A stretch of 64,000 bases of DNA. It comes from Thozetella sp. PMI_491. Its lineage: Eukaryota > Ascomycota > Sordariomycetes > Chaetosphaeriales > Chaetosphaeriaceae. A program made the position numbers and the translations under genes. The stretch covers positions 248,001 to 312,000 of the forward strand of contig MU270066.1 of the NCBI GenBank assembly GCA_021432635.1, in the 5' to 3' direction. Positions 21,268 to 33,449 of the stretch are shown in pieces (within the stretch, counting starts at the first letter, position 1; the number at the start of each line of letters is the position of its first letter). The notes under the pieces are model-generated. The model had not been told where the DNA came from. It did no database searches and saw nothing but the letters and a program-made list of their open reading frames with translations.

Positions 21268-22648
21268 TTACGAGGAGGGAACGGCATAACCCGCAGGGGG
21301 GTGGAGACCATCAGGGATCTCGATCTTGTCCTCGTAGTACTGGGGGTTCTTGCTGCCCTTCCACTGCTTGCCGACAATGGGCGAGATGGTACGGCCGCTG
21401 CGCTTGATGCACAGGTTGGGCTTGGGGTACTCGATGCTGCCGGCGGCGGGGGTGGTGTGGAACACACCGTGGTAGCTCTGGTTCCAGAACATGGCCGAAA
21501 GGGGAATATCACCACTCCAGGGGCGGATGACATCGCCGGTCTTGTTGGCGACGATCGACCAGACGTTGGCACCGACATCCCAACGGCCGAGAGTGTGCAA
21601 GTCCCAGTTAGCCTCAACCGAGGCGATCTCGGAGTAGTGGTTGTAGAAGTTGTCGTCGGTGGTGCCCTTAAGGTGCTCCGGGATGGCATCACCGACCAGG
21701 ATGGCGACGATCTTGTTCTGCTTGGCGTAGGTGCTGTTCTCATCGAAGGTGATGAGGACCAGGGTGTTGTTCATGAATCGCTTGTCCTCGAGGAGGGGCT
21801 CGAGGAAGGTGCGGGTCCAGGTGCCGGCGACGGTGACCGAGGTGTCATGGCCGTCGCTGGTCATGTTGGGGGTGATGAACATCCACTGGGGAAGGGTCTC
21901 GTTCTCGAGGTCCTGGTAGAACATGGTCAGGTTCTTAACCTGGGCGACGCGGTCCTGGTTGACAGTGACCGAGTCGTAGATGATGGCGGGGTTGTGCTTG
22001 CGGACGTAGTCGTTCGCGCCCGTCTTCTCGTTGACCCAGGCGAAGCCCTCGAAGCCGGAGTAGCTGGAGTATAGAGTCAGTGTGCAGCTTGCTAGCGCCA
22101 ATGGCGCAAGGGGAGAAATTGGCACTCACGGCTGGTCCTCCTGGTACTCGCCCCAGCTGATGCCCTTGGCCTCGAGCAGGTCAATGATGGTCGAGACGTT
22201 CTTGTCGACGAACCACAAGTTGTCGTTGTTCATGCCGAAGTAGTCACCGCCGATGGCCGCAATGTAGTTGGGCTCGGAAGGGTGGGTAACGGCATAGTGG
22301 CTGGTCAGGCTGATGCCCTGCTTGGCGAAGAACTGGAGGTTCGCTATGCACGGGACGGTCTGGTTAGCATGTTTTTGTTCTTCCTCTGTTGCCGGGAGCG
22401 AAACAAGGGAGGCCAGGCGGCCATTGGCGCAGGTACATACCATCGCCGGCGGCCAGGTCGTAGTCGGTGTTCTCGAGCCAGATGATGGCCAGGCGGTCGA
22501 AGGCCTTGCCCTTGACGTGCGAGACCGGGCTGCGGGACTTGGCGGTGGCACGAGCAGCCTCGACGTCCGAGGTGGCAGTCGCGGTGTACTGGGTCTGGGC
22601 GACGGCAACGCCCGCCGCAGCGAGGAGACCGAAGAGCTTAGCCTGCAT
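21268..22648 (-). CDS. Secreted acid phosphatase of the phosphoesterase family
   Basis: Three exons, 22441-22648, 22130-22343 and 21268-22063, with 97- and 66-bp introns; 405 residues in frame. The start is placed at the ATG that begins MQAKLFGLLAAAGVAVAQ, a clean signal peptide; an ATG 21 bases upstream is possible. Family motifs are IIWLENTDYD, THPSEPNYIAAIGGDYFG, EYQEDQPYSGF, ITPNMTSDGHD and LITFDEN, which carry the metal and phosphate ligands of the PF04185 phosphoesterases (fungal phosphate-repressible acid phosphatases). Many NxS/T sites (NLT, NET, NMT, NNT, NST, NKT, NQS) suggest heavy N-glycosylation. It should act outside the cell in phosphate scavenging. No pathway link to its neighbours is evident. 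Confidence 0.92.
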
Positions 22649-25600
22649 GGCGAGGGAATTGAGGGACAATTCGTCGGAAACTGTCCTGTCGTCGGAGGAG
22701 GGAGAGAGCTGGCGACCACCGTGACGAACACTCGGGATCGGCGAGGACGCAGGGTGGCATCGTCTTCATATGTGCCTCCCGTTGCACGCGTGGGTGGGGC
22801 TGGCCGCCCAGTTGGTCTCTCGGTCGGATAGCTGCAGCGCGATGCGCACCGAGGGTGAGAGAAAAAAAGAAGGGCCTAGGATCGACAGCAGGCACGTTGA
22901 GGTCGCAACGTGGTAATCCCCCGAGTATGATTGGCCGCAACCACAAATTGTCCTTGCGTGCTGCGGGGCAGATGGATGCCGGGATGCAGCCCACCAACCA
23001 AGGGAGGTGCTACGCAGCAGCTCCGGCTTGCCTGGACGGGGAAATGACGCTGGATCAGAGCATTCTCGCTGGGCTATCCTTCCTGGCGCCCCGAGTCGCT
23101 TCGGCGGAACAATAACAGTACCAAGCGAGACGAGGCGTGTTCCCTCGCCTCCTGCCGCCTCCCGCCCCCGACCGGTGCGTAGATTGGCTGTGCAACACTC
23201 TTGCGCTCTGGAGGCCTAGTAGAGTAGCAGAGCCGTTTCGTCAACGGCTTTTTGGTCGCGCAACGTCCGCCGGCAAGCCAAGCTATGAGGCTCTCACCAT
23301 GACGTGGAGGGCGCTGGGCGCCCAGCCGCCAGGGCCGATCCCCCAGAGGCCAAGAGGCCAAGACGTGACTTGGCTTTCCCGGATAGTTCGGCAAGTACTT
23401 CCAGCTCTCGTGGCGCAAAAGCTTCGACGACGAAAAACCGACGCCAGACGGACCAGCCCCCCTCCCCCCCCCCCCCAGCTGTCGCTTCCACGGTGCCGGC
23501 GCGGCCCAGGCACGAGACGCCATTTCCGATAGCGCGCAACGGTCGCTGCAGCGGGAGGCACCCGTAGCCAAGCAATCGACACAATGCAAGAGCTTCGGTG
23601 AGCGTTGCGGTGCAGTTGCGGCTAGTGCCCGAACCCGGAAGGTGGTTGCAGCTGCGAGTAGTGCACGTGGGGTGCAACGGCAATGAGCATTGGCGCGCGG
23701 GATTGTGAGCCTCGCCGACCAGCCAGGCTGCTGGGTCAACTAGTATCTGTACGGGCTCCATAAACCTGCCCATTTTAGAACCCCCTGGAGGCTAACCAAT
23801 ATATGGAGAGCCGGTGGGCCTCAACCCCTGCTGCTGCTCACAATCGTCGCACGTGCGCGGATGGCCCGCGATTCTCGTCTTTCGCGGGCTTACCAGACCG
23901 AGAAAGCCTGGCAATGACCTTGCTTGCTGCAGACAATAACTGACCCGTCCGTCTTTTTTCTAAACTCGTCAACCCGACTAGCATGGCAAGATGAGTTCGC
24001 CGCCGCACCATGCTCGGCCGCAGTCCCAACTTGGAGACACCATTTGAGAGCTAGAGACTAGCGAGCGAGCAAGAGCTGGTACGGCGTTCTGCATCCACGT
24101 GTTTGCTGGACGGCGGCGACATCACTCCCATCAACTAAGCATCTAGCTGCGGGTTATTTCCGGACAAAACCTCGTCTTAGTCTTTGATCTCGGCCACCCA
24201 CTAGACAAGTGAGCAGCCGACTCAGCAACAAGCACGCTTCTATACCTCGCCCCGCATGGACGGCCTGTGCCCCCTTGCCAGCTCCAAGGAGTAGGCTTTC
24301 TTGTCTTGCGTCCGCATCGTAAGCGAGGGACCGTGCAACGTGCCATGATCCATAGCTTGTTCCGCGCTTCTCTGGCCGCATATATAGCTACCGGCGAGGA
24401 AGGATTGCAGAACGGGTCTCCCTTGGCGACGGAATACCTCCATCCCTCTCCGCTTCTCCACCTCAGTAACAACCTTCCTTCAGTCGCCTTCCATGCTCTT
24501 GTGGTCATTGGAAGCTAGCAATTCTTTGATGAGCATAATATCCGTGAACTTCGATCGACATCATCGATATGGGTCACTAGGAGCCTTTTAAAAGCACGGT
24601 GACCTGGGCATCCTTACGTAGATCGGTGCTTGCAATCACCGCCAAGTCAGTATCAACGTCAGCACGTGCTCCAAGCCGGCTGTCACGCTTCATCGTAGTG
24701 CAATGTTGATGGTATGGTCTCTCCTCGATACTTGACTACGAGGATCGTAGGTATCGGGGGTTTCGTAGACTCAAGAACCGATCTCCTTCGAACCGTGAGA
24801 GCTCAACGATCCACCTATGGGATTCCATGTAGGTCAGATAGCGTTTCGTGCCAAGTCTTGGGTTCCTGCAAGATCCACGTGGGCCCAGACGGGACGATAC
24901 CGTAACCTGGGGAGTGAAAGACCCCTGCCTGTGGTACCTACATGCGGATGGTACCCAAGGAACGCAAGTGGAGGTGAGCACAAGTGCAGTAAAATGCGCG
25001 TGTGTTTCTTCTCACCAGTCATCTTGCGTTTTTCGTAAACATAGCAGGGTCATGGACCTGGTTGCCAGCCAGCCGCGCTATTGCGAATCGAGTAGCCCTC
25101 GAGTCCTCCGTTGCTGGCTTTTCAGAGTTTTGCGACTGATATTCTGCCACAGATGATGTAACACATATATAACCGTAATAGGGTTGGATTATTTATGGTC
25201 CTAATAGACCGCGGTTGTCATTTTGCGAATTCTCTGCCAAGCTCAACGAGCCTAGGGCTCTGCCAATTTCGCGGTACTCGAGGAAGCTGAGATCACCTTA
25301 TGAAGGTGGGAGGAGCTCAATCTTAGCCTCTTGAGAGTGTACGGTATTTACAACTGTTATCGTCAATGTGGACCAGGCTATGATCTATACATGCTGCTCA
25401 GAGAGCCTAAGTGATAGGAAACAAGGCATCATTCCGCCCACACATAAAGCCAATGGCGCATTAGAAACTTCTAAGTACTTACAGAAGTATTCCCGCGACA
25501 ATTTCCGGTACCTCAGACGCAATATAACATACAGAGAATTACCTATGCCACATTTCGTGACCCAGATTTAGGCATTAGTCCTTACAGATGCAGGGCTAGA

Positions 25601-27059
25601 GGCCCCGATAGAGTGTGCAGCCTTTCACCCATCCAGGCCCTGTACGTAGCCTAGGAGAAACATGCTACCTGTAGTTTCAAAAGTCTCTACTGATTGCACT
25701 ATGCCCAAGATTACCTAAAGTACGCGGGAAGGTATCGAGAAGCCATGGGTGATACCAAAATCTGCAATACATATTCAACCCAGATCACTGTCTATTTACC
25801 TAGCGTTTATAATGAGGAGGCGGCACCCCCTTTTGAGTATCTCCTGTCAATTTTACCTCTAGAGCCAATGTCCATCTGTTTTACAACAAACACATGGCAG
25901 GCATTTGTTTGTGAACAAGGCGAGCGAGGGCTTGTACAAACTACTCGATCCTCGCCACTAACGACACTAAGGCTCGAAATGGCACAGGAACTGTACGGAC
26001 CTATCTTGCTATTGCGGTTAGATTCCTATAAACAGTACCACCGATGTAGCAAGCAAAAACGAAGTATGATGGGTGCCGCTATTTATTCCGGCTTATATCC
26101 TGGGAGGCTTTCCTGCTTCGTCAACATTCCCTTGCTTGTCTCGATATTTACAAATCAAGGAACTGACTTGTTAACAGACCGATTTGTGTAGGTGAACTAG
26201 CTAGATATCCGTGTCGCACGAGATACCCTCACCATGGCCGGCCTAGTTCGAGAACTGGGTATGGAGCTTAAAACATGGCGTTGGAAGTGATGGATCAAAC
26301 TTCATAGTGCCTTTTATCATATCCTTCAAGACCAATGCCTCTGTCTTAGTGAGATCTCTTGCCTAGGTTTCGATACATTTTCTTGTAGTAAAGAACCTGG
26401 TAGTACATCTCACATATCTAAGACATAATCTCCTATAGACCACTATTCTCTCACCAGAGGATAGTATAGGAGACGTTTAGCCGTCAGAACATTAGTACTG
26501 CCGGGACCTATAGCTACGCATTCAATAATACCCACACTTAGCCTAAGTAATGACTGGTAGCTACGTCAGGTTTACGACACAAGGACACCGAACGCTAAAG
26601 ATCAATATTCCATCTCACGCTACGACTGAACTCAGCTTATCCACTGTTTGTAGCCCTACCAGCAAGGCACTCTAGACTAACACGGAAGGGAAATGGCAGC
26701 ATTCATTGACTAGCACTACATGTGGCGAATAGACAAGAGAGATATGGGTATATAGACTCAATAGGCAAGGTGGTAACGACAATGAAACCGTGAGATACAT
26801 GCGGGACCCGCCGAAGTTCGTCTAGTCCCGAGGCCGTGGGGCTCTCTCACTGTAGCCTTACACTTACTCCTTATAGGGAAAGGAAAATTTCGTCCTGTGG
26901 CCGTCGAGGGCCACGGCGGTTGCGCCCAAAGGCCACCGCCTTACATGGTTGCGTCGCTCAAAACGCGGACGGCACCAGCGCACGTACATCCAGCGCTTAT
27001 TATGCTATTAATCCAAGGATCCAAGGAAAGGAGAAGAGAAAAGGACCAAACACCATCAC
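22649..27059. other. Long intergenic region, no convincing gene
   Basis: About 4.4 kb. The left third is GC-rich with a C-run near 23457-23476; the rest is AT-richer. A rightward frame of 165 codons (25694-26191, MHYAQDYLKYAGRY at its start) is the only one with mixed composition, but it has no family, intron or homologous neighbour. It could be a decayed gene or element. Confidence 0.45.
26429..26473. repeat. Imperfect hairpin
   Basis: Arms TCTCCTATA and TATAGGAGA are perfect complements, with a second inner pairing ACTAT/ATAG. It is isolated in a gene-poor stretch; function unknown. Confidence 0.5.
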
Positions 27060-28644
27060 CTATATCGCCTGACCGTACCGTATTGGCGGCGTCTGCTTTT
27101 GGGATTCCAGGTCGTGCATCTGCACCAAGGCAGCCTGGTCGCCCTCGCTGTCGTCGAAGCGCACAGAGTAGGACTTTTGATAGGTGATAGATCCTATCTT
27201 GGAGGATGTAGGAGTTCCCTTGGGCTCCTCTGCCGTATGGCCTCGGCTGTGACCGCCAGACCGAGCATTGTTGTCGGTGTTGTTGTAATAGCCGTTCCTG
27301 GAGTTGGCGCCGAGGACCGGGAACATGCGCACGAGGATGAGGCGCAGCGTGGGCATGCAAGTGCAGATGATCCCGACGTTGAGCTCGATGACGGTCCAGA
27401 ACGATGCGCCAAACTGATCCCAGGTTGGGTTCATCGAGTTGGCGAACGTGACAAGCGATTGGAGACGAAGGACACTCATGACGGTGACGCTGTGGGGCCG
27501 AGGTTAGTACAGCTTTTAGGATGTGTGGATCATGGCCAAACATACAAGGTACCGACGCAGAACATGAGGCCGACCCCGACCTTCTTCTTCCACTGTAGGT
27601 TCAACCCATGGAGCTGCCATAGGGGGATCGCCAGCATCCACACGTCCAGGGCAATAGAGACGGCAGCGTTGCTCCAGACTAGGGCGTTGATGTTTAGGCA
27701 GGTACCCTCGTGCTCGCCATCCCACTTGGTCCAGTAGAAGTCGATGGGGCGACACTGGAAGATGCCGATGAGGACGAATGAAAGGCAGTATACGACATTG
27801 AAGGCCACGGTACCCCACAGCAGCCTCCGGACAGGCGGGGAAGGGAAGATGCGCAGGAAGAAGAACATGAGCGACATCTTGAGGACTGTAATCTGGATGA
27901 AGTATAGGAGCTCGAGGATGTAGAAGAAGAAGCCGAACTTGGTGATGCTGTCGAACGGGACTGTCCAGATGTCCTTGCCCAAGCCATTGACCGTCGTCCC
28001 GTGGACCACGACTACCGTGGAGGGAATGCCCGCGAGGAGGGTGATTAAGATCCACCAGTCGTCCGAGCTGATGGCCAGACGGGCCCAGAGTTTGAAGCCG
28101 AAGCGCAGGACAACGAAGAAACCGGAGGCGCAGCCGAGGATGATGGCCCAGTTGGAACTGAGCGGGCCATTGTCACGGATCGGGGCCTCACAGATGGTCT
28201 CCGTGATGTTCTTGGTGACTGCGGAGCGTGCTGGTCAGCATCGGCTGGCTGGAGGGGGAGGGGAAGCGGCGACGGGCAACCTACAGAGACCCTGCTTGAG
28301 GGTGCAGTTTTGTAGGACACATGCCGTGATTTCGTCTTGAAGCGGAGTATTCTGGCACACGCAGTCGAAGTCGGTGGGCTGGCACTTCGACGAACCTATC
28401 GAGGTGACCAAGCAGCTAAGCTGCGGCGGACGTCAGCACTTTCCAGATCTGACTCCATAGACGATGGCCGCAGGGCCCGGCGCACGGCCGGGCACAGGCC
28501 GGGGGAGCAGGCAGGGACGCGACTTACAGCACATTGCGGGAGCTGCGACAGCAGCGAGACGGCGTCCGGGCTTGCTGCCTGCGCAGCCGGCAGGGAGGCC
28601 AGCAGGCCGGACACCAGCAGCCAAAGCAGAGCTCTCATGGCCAT
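27060..28644 (-). CDS. CFEM-domain, Pth11-type seven-transmembrane receptor
   Basis: Four exons, 28528-28644, 28285-28420, 27546-28218 and 27060-27489; introns 107, 66 and 56 bp; 451 residues in frame. A signal peptide (MRALLWLLVSGLLASL) is followed by a CFEM domain with its spaced cysteines: PQCALSCLV, SSKCQ, DFDCVCQ, TACVLQNC and TICEAP. Seven hydrophobic segments follow, with the rhodopsin-like phrases WAIILGCASGFFVVLRF, DDWWILITLLAG, FQCRPIDFYWTKWDGEHEG and FVTVMSVLRLQSLV. The cytosolic tail is polar with Ser/Asn stretches. Proteins of this layout include the appressorium surface-sensing receptor of rice blast and many plant-surface sensing paralogues. It should sit in the plasma membrane with the CFEM domain outside. 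The ligand is unknown. Confidence 0.92.
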
Positions 28645-31600
28645 CTCGGGGGCCCTGCGGGATGTACAGTACCTGACCGGGAGAGGAGAGCATGACGCTC
28701 TCAGAGATCTGGGGGAGGACAAGGGAATAAAAGAAAGACAGACGCGAGGGGAGGGTGGACACGGGAGCGATCGTATGATGGTGCACTAGGGCACGGGAGG
28801 GTGGGCTGGACCCAGGCGGGCCGAGTGCAGTCCCATCGAGGGCCCCGTATCTTCGAGGGAGCTGCCCGTCGCCCCTCCCCCCCCTTTCCACATGGCGGGG
28901 TGTCAGCACTTCTGCAGGGGCGCTGGCTCTTGGTATTGGGACGGGCGAGGTGCGCGCCCGGGGGGGGAGAGATGCTGGGCAGGTCTGCGTAGGCAGTGTG
29001 TGTGGTGCGCTCGCCGCGGTGCGGGATATGAGCAGAGCTGGGGGGACTAGCGAGGCCAGGGCCATCTGGACGTATCAGTGGCGGCAGTGCGTGCTCGCCC
29101 TTGTGGTTCACCAGTCGTCGCACAGCCGTCACTCGCCAATATCACCAACCCGTCATCCGGGGCCCGGCATTGGCTGTAAATCGGCCAGTAGCCGTCGCCG
29201 CCGTGAATTTCGGAGGACTCCACTATCCAAGCTAGGGCATATCTGTGGCGCGATTGGCCGGCGGCGCAGACCAGGGCATTCCGATCCGGGGCTTGGAAGT
29301 GGCTGCTGGGCGCACTGGTTGGTCGGCGGGTCTGCCACCCGCGCGCCCGCGACAGCCAATCGAGCCCAGTGGTTGAACGGTGGTCGATTTTCGGGGAATA
29401 CGACCTGCAGCCTCTAGGGTTGCACTGCTCCGCAAGCGTTGCTGTGCCGTCCCCGATCTAGAAGCTGGGCAGGCGTGCACGGCGTGGTGTCTCACTCGCC
29501 ACATGTTAGGGTTTGATGGAGCCCTCGCGAAGGGGGGGTTAGGGGGGGTTCGGGGGGGCAAAGAGCCCAGGAGCCTCTATGCAGAGGGCTGCAAGGCAGC
29601 ACACCCCTTCGCAAACCTCGGGACTCCTCACCGACGCCTTCTTGTGGTCGCTAGAGTCGACCACTTCCTAAATGAGCCAGAAGCTACCTTTTGTGCCTCC
29701 TGCTCATCTTGGCTATATTGGGCGGGAAGCCACCAACGAATGCACATGTGGAAACGAGAGCGTCGTTCTCGCCATCGCTTGCCATTCTCCTGCAGCGTTG
29801 GCTGCGGAGTCCTTGGCTGCCCTGTGTCCAACGTCCGGGGCTGAGCCCCCAAACGGCCGTCTAAGACACAGCGGCGAGACCCCGGAGACGGGCGAATTGC
29901 GCATCAACGCCGAATGTTCCACAGCTGCACCCCAAAACGCACACCGTCAGCGGGGATTGGGAGACGGCCGAGGGACCCAGGGCCAGGTGAATCGGTGTCT
30001 GTTTCCAAGTCTATCGCGGCCCTGGCTCCTGGGCCAGTGTCGGGGCGCGCCGCATGGGACGGCTTGGGACGGGAAGGACACGGGGCGAAGTTGGGACGGC
30101 AGGTTCCATAGATTGGACCGTAGTTTGCGTTTACCCTGCCCCCCTCCGGAGGGGGGGTCCTCTGGATGATTGGAGTAAGACCGAGCCGATGCCGGGTGGA
30201 CCACGCGTGGGGCAGCCTGTTGTGTAGCGAATCCATCCTTTTTTCTCCTTATTACAGCATGCACCTCAGTTTAATTCTGCCCGGACGGCCGAGCCTCCGC
30301 CGTTGCAGTGTCTCTCTCGAGCTCTGGTGCGACACCATCGTCAACCAACGAACCAGCTGCATGAAGCTGGGATCAATACACTCCCAACCGCTCAACCCCT
30401 CAACCCCTCGCCGCCCATTGCGCGGTCGGCCCTGGCCCCCAGACCGGCCGGCTCTGCGGGACTGACGTCGGTGTCCGATCTGCACACCTGTCAGGCGGCG
30501 TAGAACCTGCGCGACCCAACGTCCTGCAGGAGATATCTGCCGTGAATCGGGGGCGAGAGGCCGCGAGCAGTCGAGGCCCCAGCTGCGGGGGACGGCTGAA
30601 GGAACCTGGCCAATGCACTCCGCAGATGCTGCCGAGGTATGCCCTTGTCCTTCTGTCGGCAGGAGATACTCCGCAGCTGCGCGCAACGCGACGATCGCGA
30701 GGCCGATCCTGAGGGTATCTGCGTGGGCCCATTGGCGGCATCGCTTCTCAGCATCACACTGGCGTGAAGGATCCCCAGTGCTTGCTTCTCTGCACAAAAC
30801 AGGTGCGTAGCCGTCCATGCAAGAGCTGCAGGACTAGTCACAGGCGGGGCTGCAGAAGTCTGGGGGAAGAACTAGTGTCGATTGCAACGGTCGCAGAGGT
30901 CGAGATATCACATCGGCTCTTCTGCCCGCCCCGGTCGTGCGATGGCCCAACTTGGTTTGAAACTAGTGTTCGCAGCTCGGGATATGTTTGGCCATGTTTC
31001 TCATGGGAGACTCCGTTCTGCCCTAGGGAAGCTCTTGCGACATACCCGTCACCCCCCTCTCGAGAGGACGGAGGCTAGTGCTAGTTTCACCAGCAGGAAC
31101 ATTTCGTGTAAAGGGGGGAGGAAGCATGAAAAATGAGATGTTCCCAACGACGAGTCCCAATTCGGCCGTCGCTGGGACCAGTGATTATTTTCGGCCCCCC
31201 CTCCACCGGCCGAGTGGGTCGCCGTACCTGGACGTGGGATAGCTTAGTGTGTGTGATAGTGGCGCAACCCTCATTCCCGTGTGGTCTAGATGCTTGCCGT
31301 AAGCATCCACACAACCACACTGCACAACAAGTGGCCGCACAATGCTTCCCACACCTGAGCACCCGGGACAAGACTAGGCTGGCTCGGCCAAGAGGGAATT
31401 AAAAAGGCCTCTCTATCTCCTTGCCTCTATGAGGGGATTTATCACAGTTGATTGTGATAGCCCAGACCTTGGCGGCACCCCTGACACCTTCCCTCGTTTT
31501 TCATAGCTCGATACGGAGACCATCTCGCAGCCCGTTCGAGACATTTAGCCCCTTGTGTCGTAGCTTCGTCCATATCGAGACGGCTGTTCATGCTATTCGA

Positions 31601-32095
31601 CGTGCCCCATAGGCCTCATCCTCTCCCGACCGTCTGCTCGGGTTCCCGGCTATTTTCATCCCCTCCTTCTGGTGGTCATGGCTCCACCGCGCTGTGAATG
31701 CTCATAGGCTAAGGCATCAAAGGGACCCGGTCAAGGTTACAAGTTCAGGGGCCATCACATACGCCACTAGCCTCGCGACGCAACCTAGGTCAGGCTGAGC
31801 GAGAAGTTGGTAATGAGGCGGTTCCCGGGGATCTCGGGAGAATGGCGAGGTGTAGCCTTGTCCGCAAAGCTGGATGACATGGGCAGTCGGAAGGGAGGCA
31901 ACGTATGATCAAAGAAAATCTATTGCTGCGAGGCTTGTACTACTCGACCTAGCGTCGAGATTCAACATCTTTGCTATCTAACGAAGAACAAGATGGGGAG
32001 CTCACCGAGCAAGAACACCCGGAAACCGCCGAGATAGGGATGTCGCCCGTCTTCCAGCTGAGGTGTAACTCCTACGGCGTGTTCGCTACCGAGCA
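28645..32095. other. Long GC-rich intergenic region, no convincing gene
   Basis: About 3.4 kb with many overlapping frames on both strands, all Pro/Arg/Gly/Ser-rich and typical of GC-rich non-coding DNA. It holds C- and G-runs (near 28871-28884 and 29532-29558) and the promoter of the CFEM receptor gene. No RNA gene recognised. Confidence 0.5.
29532..29558 (+). repeat. G-run tract, telomere-like spacing
   Basis: Three runs of seven G separated by TTA and TTC. It can form a G-quadruplex and resembles an over-long TTAGGG array. A single short occurrence, so true telomeric origin is unproven. Confidence 0.6.
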
Positions 32096-33449
32096 TCAGG
32101 CTGCGAGAGAAACTGGTTTATGCACATTCACGCGGACAAACATCCTAGAATAGGACGCCAAATTGTCAGCCCACTCCTTAATCTTACTCACAATCCAGGC
32201 AAAGACCTCGCGGATGTGGTCCCAGATCTCCCGCAGCGAGTGCTTGACCAGCTCAAGTGTCATGTCCCACGGGATGAAGAAATGCACTGCCGTAGCGGAC
32301 AAAATTGAGGTCCCTTTCCCCGTGATGACCGCGCCATTACTCTCTCGGCCGGAGAAGCAGGTGTACAGGAAGAGACCTAGTGGCCCCTTGACGTATATAC
32401 CCCTGGCACCGTACCAGATACTTCCGCCGGTCATGTCCCCGACGCAGGATGCCATCCTGTCGAAGACGGTCGCAAGAATGGCCCCCCATTTCTTAAGCCA
32501 AGCTTCTGTGTCCCCGCTCGTAGAAGATGCTGAGAATTTATCTTCAAAGCTGGTGAATACTGCCCTGATTGAGTCCAAATCCTCCGCCGATAAGCTTACC
32601 ATGAATTCTAGTTGGCGACCTAGGAAGTTAGACCCGTCCATCTCCTCGCTCAAGTCAATGCAGCATCCTTCTTCAAATGTGTGGCGGTGCCTTCTGAGGC
32701 TCTCGTCGCGTATTTCGCTGTCCCAACGGGCGGCCTTGATCCCGCAGAAGGTGGAGGAGCCTCCGATGTGCAACCATGCCCGCTCACCCGCGGGGGACCT
32801 GTCATACGGAGCAATGTAAACGTTCTTCACGACGTTGGATATATTGTAGCTGATGTAGTTGACGGCTGAATCAACAATGAGATAGAGAGTCGTGTAGGTG
32901 GCGCCGACTATTTCGTCGATCTTGGCCTGGAGATTCTCCGGGGTGGCAGTGATTACTTCGGACCCTAGGGGTGAAATGACCGTTAATACTCACGTCCAAC
33001 CTGCATTGTATGATCTCTGGCGCATTGGAGCGAGTGCAGTACCCATTTCATCCACAGATGGGAATAGACGAAGATACATCTCATCGAGCATTGGCAACGA
33101 GCAATATTGCAGTTGCTTGTAACGTCATCGAGAGGACACATCTGCGCTTAAGTAAAATACACATACCTTTACTTCCGTTGGCCTTCCTGCTTTGGCTCAG
33201 CAGATCCTGCATGTATGCTTCCTGCTCTCGTTTGACAACCGTGAGGATAATTGTTTCGGAGTTTCCCATCCTTTCTCGTATCATCTCTAGAACGCCGTCC
33301 AGCTCTTCCCGGTCTTCCGGGGAGATTGTGCGCCTTTGAGGGGAAAGCAGGGGTGCATGAGATGACTTCAAGGTTTTGCTGGCAGGCAGCGGCATCGACA
33401 ACCAGCTGCTGAGGTTTTGCAGCGAGAGCTTTGAGAAACTGCTGGACAT
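32096..33449 (-). CDS. Orphan protein, two-exon model, function unknown
   Basis: Best model: exons 33167-33449 and 32096-32964, with a long 202-bp intron (GTATGT donor, CCCCTAG acceptor). Phases agree and give 383 residues. The N-terminus is Ser/Pro-rich, then comes a charged helix (SPEDREELDGVLEMIRERMG) and a coiled-coil-like segment up to the splice site. Exon 2 begins with an amphipathic helix (PENLQAKIDEIVGAT), then hydrophobic stretches near YTTLYLIVDSAVNYISYNIS and a Trp-rich C-terminal region (FFIPWDMTLELVKHSLREIW). No family is recognised. Inside the intron another frame (MLDEMYLRLFPSVDEMGTAL) is open, but its phases fit neither neighbour, so the intron annotation is uncertain. A frame upstream (33559 start) is also open over part of exon 1. 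Confidence 0.5.

Noticed and set aside
21301-22074. 257-codon rightward open frame opposite the phosphatase gene
   Set aside because: Antisense shadow, extremely Gly/Val/Asp-rich, no family character.
23074-23739. 221-codon leftward open frame in the GC-rich spacer
   Set aside because: Overlaps other frames on both strands, contains a run of Gly from a C-run, and has no recognisable domain.
25694-26191. 165-codon rightward open frame as a real gene
   Set aside because: No family, no introns, and frequent stops around it; kept only as a remark on the intergenic region.
30252-30818. 188-codon leftward open frame in the long GC-rich spacer
   Set aside because: Arg/Gly/Ser-rich composition typical of GC-rich non-coding DNA.
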